Positions 14,269 through 18,534 of a stretch of DNA of 18,534 bases are shown in pieces. Positions within the stretch are counted from its first letter, which is position 1, and the number at the start of each line of letters is the position of its first letter. The notes below the pieces were generated by a model. That model saw nothing but the letters and a program-made list of their open reading frames with translations, was not told where the DNA came from and did no database searches. Both the position numbers and the translations under genes were made by a program. This DNA comes from an uncultured Eubacterium sp. (lineage in GTDB: Bacteria > Bacillota > Clostridia > Lachnospirales > CAG-274): the NCBI GenBank assembly GCA_900543365.1, contig UQRG01000014.1, positions 1 through 18,534 of the forward strand, written 5' to 3'.

Positions 14269-17200
14269 TTACGCCACAGCATTCATATTAATCTTATCTA
14301 TAACCTTTTTAATTCCATTCCAGACTGAAATATCAGTAAATACATCAACCACGCTGCCCCTGTCAGTAAATGGTGATTCCTGCAGCACAGAAAAATCCTT
14401 CATCATTCCGTTATGCACAATATATTCCACAATCTGATTGACAAAATAAATCTGTCTTGAATCAAGGTTAGTATTATTAAGATATTCGGAAAATGCCTCT
14501 TTTGCCGCATTCATATCAAGTCCGACAATTTCGCGTACAAATTCTCCCAAAGGCTTATCGCCATATTCAGCCTCATAGTCCGATTTTGAACCCAATTCAT
14601 TCCACAGTATTTCTTCAAGCTCTTTTACATCACTGTTTATTAGAGGCAAATTTGATTTCAGCTTCGCTATCACAAAATTATCCTGATGCTCACGGACATA
14701 ATATTCTGCTTTCATTTTGTAATTTTTAAGGTCATCATTTTCCAGTTCTGCCTCATTCCACTCTACAGAAATAATATCATCATCAATATCTGTATTATAA
14801 ATGTATACATCTGTTTTAATGTATTTCATAAGTCTGCGAAAGCACTCACGAATATGTTCAAACTCATTAATCCCTGCATTATCAATATAGTCTGTATGCA
14901 GTATCTTATTAATAAGCTCAGACTGAGCCATAATTTCAGGAATATTGGAAACATTAGCAATTGCATCTACTTTTTTATAAAGATCACTGCGTCGTCTTCC
15001 AAATTTCTTTCCTGCAAGATAAGCTGACTCTATGCCATAAATAAGAGCATCAAAACGCACAGCACTTGCTTCATCATCATACGGAATAAGCAAAGGAGCA
15101 ATTTCATCTCTCATAATAAGTGTATCCTCATAGGTCAGGGCTGAGTAGTTTTCTTCATTTGAGTATATTTCTATATATTTAAGATGCTGCTTTGCTGCAA
15201 AACTATCTTTGTTTATTTCTTTAACCCTTTCAACCATATCATTTACAAGAGATTTTCTGAGTCGAATGAGATAATCCGTTTGATAATTTATATCTTGAAG
15301 CTTATAAACAATCTGTGATTTTAAATGAAATATAGCTCCCTGCAGTGCCAGCATATTTGCAGTAGGTTTTCCGTCATTCATTCTGAAAAACTCAAAATTG
15401 CCGCAAAAATCAAATATATAAAACTTATCTTTATCCTTACCGTCAATAAGTCCGGGACAAAGTCTTGTTCCTCTGCCTATCATCTGCCAAAATTTAGCCT
15501 TGCTCATAACCTTTTTAAAGAAAACAAGATTTAATACTTCAGGCACATCAATACCCGTGTCAAGCATATCTACAGATATGGCTATCTGCGGATTTTTATT
15601 TTTATCTGAAAACTCATCAATCAGACTCTGTGAGTATTTTATTTTATTATCAATAACCTTTGCAAATCCAGGGAAATAGGGATACTCTTTATTAAAAACT
15701 TCCAGTATTTTTTCGGCATGTCTGTGGTTTTTAGCAAATATAATTGTTTTTCCCAGTTTTTGTCCGTAATCTATTTTAAGTCCGTCTCTCATTAATGTGT
15801 TTAATACTTTTTTTATTGTATCAATATTAAACACCCATTCATTAAGAGCAGAGGAACTTATTCTCTCCGGGATTTCTCCATCTTCTTTTTCAAATGTTCC
15901 CTCATAAATTTCCTTATCTTCGTCTGAAAGTTCATCATAGGCTATTCCCTGTTCAATAAATTTAAGCTTTGTTTCCACTGACATATAATCAACTAAAAAT
16001 CCATCTTTTACTGCCTGGGAAAGCTCATATCCATAAGTTGGCACACCATTTTCAAGTTCAAATATCTCATATGTATTTTTATCGATTTCATCTTTCGGTG
16101 TTGCAGTAAGCCCTACAAGTGGTGCATCAAAATAGTTAAAAATATCCTTGTATTTATTGTATACAGAACGATGTGCCTCATCGCATATAATAAGATCAAA
16201 GTGACCAGTAGTAAACAGCTTTCCATTATAATCCTTAGCCTCGTCAATACAATTATACATTGTCTGATATGTTGAAAAAACACAGTGTGCCATATAATTA
16301 TTTTTCTCTTCACACAAATTAGTTACAGATAAATCAGGCAGAAGATTAACAAATGAACGTTTGGCCTGAGTAACAAGAGAATTTCTGTCTGCAAGGAATA
16401 ATATATTTTTCACCCATTCTCTGTTCATAAGCACATTACAAAGTTCTATTACAGTTCTGGTTTTACCTGAGCCTGTAGCCATAACGAGAAGTGCCTTACG
16501 CCTGTTTTTATTATCAAAGGCATCACAAACAGCCTTTACTGCTCCCTCCTGATAATATCTTCCTGCAATTTTTTTGTCTATTATGACATTATTTAAACTC
16601 ATACGCATAGAACGCAGGTTAAAAAACTTTTCTAGATCTCTTTTTGAATAAATTGCCGCAACCTTTCTTTCAGGATACTGACCATCATCAATTCTTGTTT
16701 CAAAGCCGTTAGTTAGAAATATAACAGGTCTTCTGGCATACTTTTTTTCTAATATATCTGCATACAGCTTAGCCTGCTGTCTGCCCTTTGATACATCTGT
16801 ACAGGTTCTTTTTGCTTCAACTACTGCAAGAGGTCTGCCATCATCACCATAAAGTACATAATCAGCATATCCTATACCTGATTTATTTGGCATTCCAGCA
16901 AGCTCAACCTCATTAAACCAATTCTTTCCCTCAATCCACCCAAAATCGGAAAGCATAGTATCAATATATATTTTTCTTGTTTTAAACTCTGATAAATCAA
17001 GAGGCTTAGGCACATAATTAGCCTGCTGCTCTTCTCTTCTTGCTGTAAGCTCTTCTTTTAATTTCTTGTTTTCTTCAATAAGTCTTTCAAAGTCTATATC
17101 TTTAACAGTATCAACAGCTTTTTCAGAATGTTTATCCAGAAGAGCTACATCAAAAGTTTTTTCAGAATAATCTTTACCATAACAGCAAGCGACGAAATCC

Positions 17201-17553
17201 ATAAAAATATATAAATTTTCAATACATAACTTAGCCTGATCCACTGTTATTTTTTTACCTGAATGTGCTGCATTATTGCCAACTTTTCTTATAAAAGTCA
17301 TTCTTTGAAAAATATCATTGCCTACTATATCCCTGAAATCTTCATTACTCATAAGACTTACCAGAGTGTCCTGATAAGGCATTTCAAGACACTTGTCCAC
17401 TGAATACATCCACTTAACCGCAAATTCCATAGCACGGCGGCAATTTATGGCTGCAGCTTCTGTATCAATATGCAGTATTTTTTCTGCAGAAATTGCTGCA
17501 TCTGCAAAACTTTCAAACTGAGGATCATTTTTTAAAAAGTCAAAATTTGTCAT
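14269..17553 (-). CDS. hsdR: Type I restriction enzyme R subunit (HsdR, EcoEI-like)
   Basis: The product is 1094 aa from ATG at 17553, with AAGGAG 8 nt upstream; an in-frame TTG two codons earlier is only 2 nt from that site and was rejected. Numbering from this ATG: about 15-130 looks like a DUF4145 domain (HIDTEAAAINCRRAMEFAVK, then RKVGNNAAHSG); a Glu/Lys coiled coil follows (155-178); the nuclease domain (about 190-320) has Asp231 in GYADYVLYG and Glu246/Lys248 in VVEAKRT, the PD-(D/E)xK site. The motor has Walker A ATGSGKT (359-365), DEAH (458-461), LTATP (482-486) and QMIGRGTR (690-697). The C-terminal part (about 880-1080) fits the EcoEI-type R C-terminal domain that docks on the methylase. 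It translocates and cuts unmethylated DNA with HsdM and HsdS. It overlaps hsdS by 14 nt, so translation is coupled. All catalytic residues appear intact. Confidence 0.96.
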   Translation of the reverse strand: MTNFDFLKNDPQFESFADAAISAEKILHIDTEAAAINCRRAMEFAVKWMYSVDKCLEMPYQDTLVSLMSNEDFRDIVGNDIFQRMTFIRKVGNNAAHSGKKITVDQAKLCIENLYIFMDFVACCYGKDYSEKTFDVALLDKHSEKAVDTVKDIDFERLIEENKKLKEELTARREEQQANYVPKPLDLSEFKTRKIYIDTMLSDFGWIEGKNWFNEVELAGMPNKSGIGYADYVLYGDDGRPLAVVEAKRTCTDVSKGRQQAKLYADILEKKYARRPVIFLTNGFETRIDDGQYPERKVAAIYSKRDLEKFFNLRSMRMSLNNVIIDKKIAGRYYQEGAVKAVCDAFDNKNRRKALLVMATGSGKTRTVIELCNVLMNREWVKNILFLADRNSLVTQAKRSFVNLLPDLSVTNLCEEKNNYMAHCVFSTYQTMYNCIDEAKDYNGKLFTTGHFDLIICDEAHRSVYNKYKDIFNYFDAPLVGLTATPKDEIDKNTYEIFELENGVPTYGYELSQAVKDGFLVDYMSVETKLKFIEQGIAYDELSDEDKEIYEGTFEKEDGEIPERISSSALNEWVFNIDTIKKVLNTLMRDGLKIDYGQKLGKTIIFAKNHRHAEKILEVFNKEYPYFPGFAKVIDNKIKYSQSLIDEFSDKNKNPQIAISVDMLDTGIDVPEVLNLVFFKKVMSKAKFWQMIGRGTRLCPGLIDGKDKDKFYIFDFCGNFEFFRMNDGKPTANMLALQGAIFHLKSQIVYKLQDINYQTDYLIRLRKSLVNDMVERVKEINKDSFAAKQHLKYIEIYSNEENYSALTYEDTLIMRDEIAPLLIPYDDEASAVRFDALIYGIESAYLAGKKFGRRRSDLYKKVDAIANVSNIPEIMAQSELINKILHTDYIDNAGINEFEHIRECFRRLMKYIKTDVYIYNTDIDDDIISVEWNEAELENDDLKNYKMKAEYYVREHQDNFVIAKLKSNLPLINSDVKELEEILWNELGSKSDYEAEYGDKPLGEFVREIVGLDMNAAKEAFSEYLNNTNLDSRQIYFVNQIVEYIVHNGMMKDFSVLQESPFTDRGSVVDVFTDISVWNGIKKVIDKINMNAVA

Positions 17554-18534
17554 ATGCAACTCTCCTTTCTATTTTTCTAATAATTTTTATGTATAACTTA
17601 CTCTCAAATTTTGATTTGTCGGTCTGAGCGACGAAGGCGGCAAACTGATCCTGTTTCTTTTTTTCTGGCACAATCACCTTTAATTCACTAAGAGTTTTCA
17701 GGTTTATATTCTTCTGAGCAGACTCTGGAGCCTGAGATTCAAGGATTGCTTGAAAAAAAGAAAACCAATAATGAATAAAAATATTATTTGTCCTCTCGTT
17801 CCCAATAAATCCAACCACACTATCAGGAAAACAGGCATCAAATTCCAGTATAGCTGTCTTTGCTATATTTGCAGCAATCGTAATACAAAGAGTACCCTTG
17901 TCCCACATTTTACTCTGCTTTAACCCTAGTTCCGAATATGTGCTACTATAAGATGTAATATATAATCCAGCGTTTGCAACATCTCCTGTCTGAATCAATG
18001 GATATTTACCACCTAACAGCTTAATATCATTTCTTGGTCTATGTTTAGATATTCCTCGACCGAATTTTCCTAAATTAGGTAATGTATCCTCTGGTAAACT
18101 GTATGGATTCGATACAGGATTCCCAAACATCTCCACAAATCGGGATTTTATTGCTATATCTAATTTATTCAATTGTTCCTTTTTCTTACTGATAAGTTTA
18201 TCTATTAACTTAATTTTATTTAATATTTCATTCTGCACACTTTCATTTAGTAAATCTATATTTATATTCAATATATAATTTGCTGAAATGTGTTTCAAAC
18301 CTGCTCCTTTAAACCCATTTTCCAAAATGTGAATATTTGAAAACAAATAATAATAAATTAATTCAAGATTTACTTTATCATTATTTCCATACAAAACAAG
18401 GCAATCTGTTGAGGTAGAAAACGGCTCATTACAATAATGAACACTAGGATTTCCCCCTGTTCCAAATATAAGTGCTTCACTTTTATATATTGCTTTTTCA
18501 CAATATTTAGATTGAATGGGGCTTGATGTATAAA
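17540..18534 (-). CDS. hsdS: Type I restriction specificity subunit HsdS (5' end cut by window edge)
   Basis: The frame is open to the right edge, giving 330 residues in view; the N-terminal part lies beyond 18534. An apparent start at 18394 is a TTG inside the gene. In-window order: end of the first target-recognition domain (SPIQSKYCEKAIYKSEALIF, GTGGNPSVHY, FSTSTDCLVL), central coiled-coil spacer (NEILNKIKLIDKLISKKKEQ, then RFVEMFGNP), second recognition domain (about 150-285: GGKYPLIQTGDVANAGLYI, PDSVVGFIG) and the start of the C-terminal conserved region (VPEKKKQDQFAAFVAQTDKS). HsdS sets the bipartite DNA target of the enzyme; both domains contribute half-sites. The usual C-terminal helix after 'VAQTDKSKFE' is not recognisable: the last 21 residues run through AT-rich sequence and the hsdR ribosome site. 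hsdM should lie upstream, outside the window. Confidence 0.93.
   Translation of the reverse strand, partial: YTSSPIQSKYCEKAIYKSEALIFGTGGNPSVHYCNEPFSTSTDCLVLYGNNDKVNLELIYYYLFSNIHILENGFKGAGLKHISANYILNINIDLLNESVQNEILNKIKLIDKLISKKKEQLNKLDIAIKSRFVEMFGNPVSNPYSLPEDTLPNLGKFGRGISKHRPRNDIKLLGGKYPLIQTGDVANAGLYITSYSSTYSELGLKQSKMWDKGTLCITIAANIAKTAILEFDACFPDSVVGFIGNERTNNIFIHYWFSFFQAILESQAPESAQKNINLKTLSELKVIVPEKKKQDQFAAFVAQTDKSKFESKLYIKIIRKIERRVAYDKF

Noticed and set aside
18395..18534. hsdS starting at TTG 18394 as a complete short gene.
   Set aside because: The same frame continues without stop to the window edge and encodes normal HsdS sequence (GTGGNPSVHY), so the gene is simply cut by the edge.

Overview
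The window is AT-rich (by eye about one third G+C in most genes). It carries lipoprotein signal sequences, strong AGGAGG-type ribosome sites, a YhaM-type exoribonuclease and a Cthe_2159-type beta-helix protein. Together these point to a monoderm Firmicute of the class Clostridia, plausibly a gut Lachnospiraceae-like species. That placement is inference from gene families and codon use; no rRNA is present.

Left half (1-7934, all minus strand). A MarR-type repressor gene with a clear promoter sits upstream of an efflux operon: membrane-fusion lipoprotein, RND transporter and a secreted TolC-like protein. The three efflux genes overlap or nearly overlap (4 and 8 nt), and the operon has its own promoter with a palindrome over the -10 region. 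A hairpin with a T-tract follows the TolC-like gene and abuts the ribosome site of a 150-aa unknown gene. That gene is translationally coupled (ATGA overlap) to a ComEC-like metallo-beta-lactamase-fold lipoprotein, which runs off the left edge.

Middle (8092-12668). A large minus-strand beta-helix lipoprotein (predicted carbohydrate or polyuronide binder) has its own terminator. It is divergent from a plus-strand two-gene unit encoding a YhaM-type 3'-5' exoribonuclease and an RlmD/RlmCD-type 23S rRNA uracil methyltransferase. These look like stable chromosomal genes.

Right end (12644-18534). The character changes just after rlmD. It holds a repeat-containing spacer, a small alpha/beta hydrolase, the broken C-terminal end of a large serine recombinase with visibly higher G+C, a possible IS end, and a type I restriction operon (hsdS then hsdR, minus strand; hsdS runs off the right edge and hsdM is not in view). 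I read this as an accessory island next to the 3' end of rlmD, a gene type known elsewhere as an integration site. An 11-bp direct repeat links the rlmD 3' end to the start of the hydrolase gene.

The most interesting system is the tripartite-looking efflux operon. Its TolC-family member keeps the paired coiled-coil repeats and the adaptor keeps a TolC-type hairpin tip, but the TolC-like protein seems to lack the membrane beta-strands. That would fit a cell with no outer membrane and raises the question of what this 'exit duct' does in the wall.
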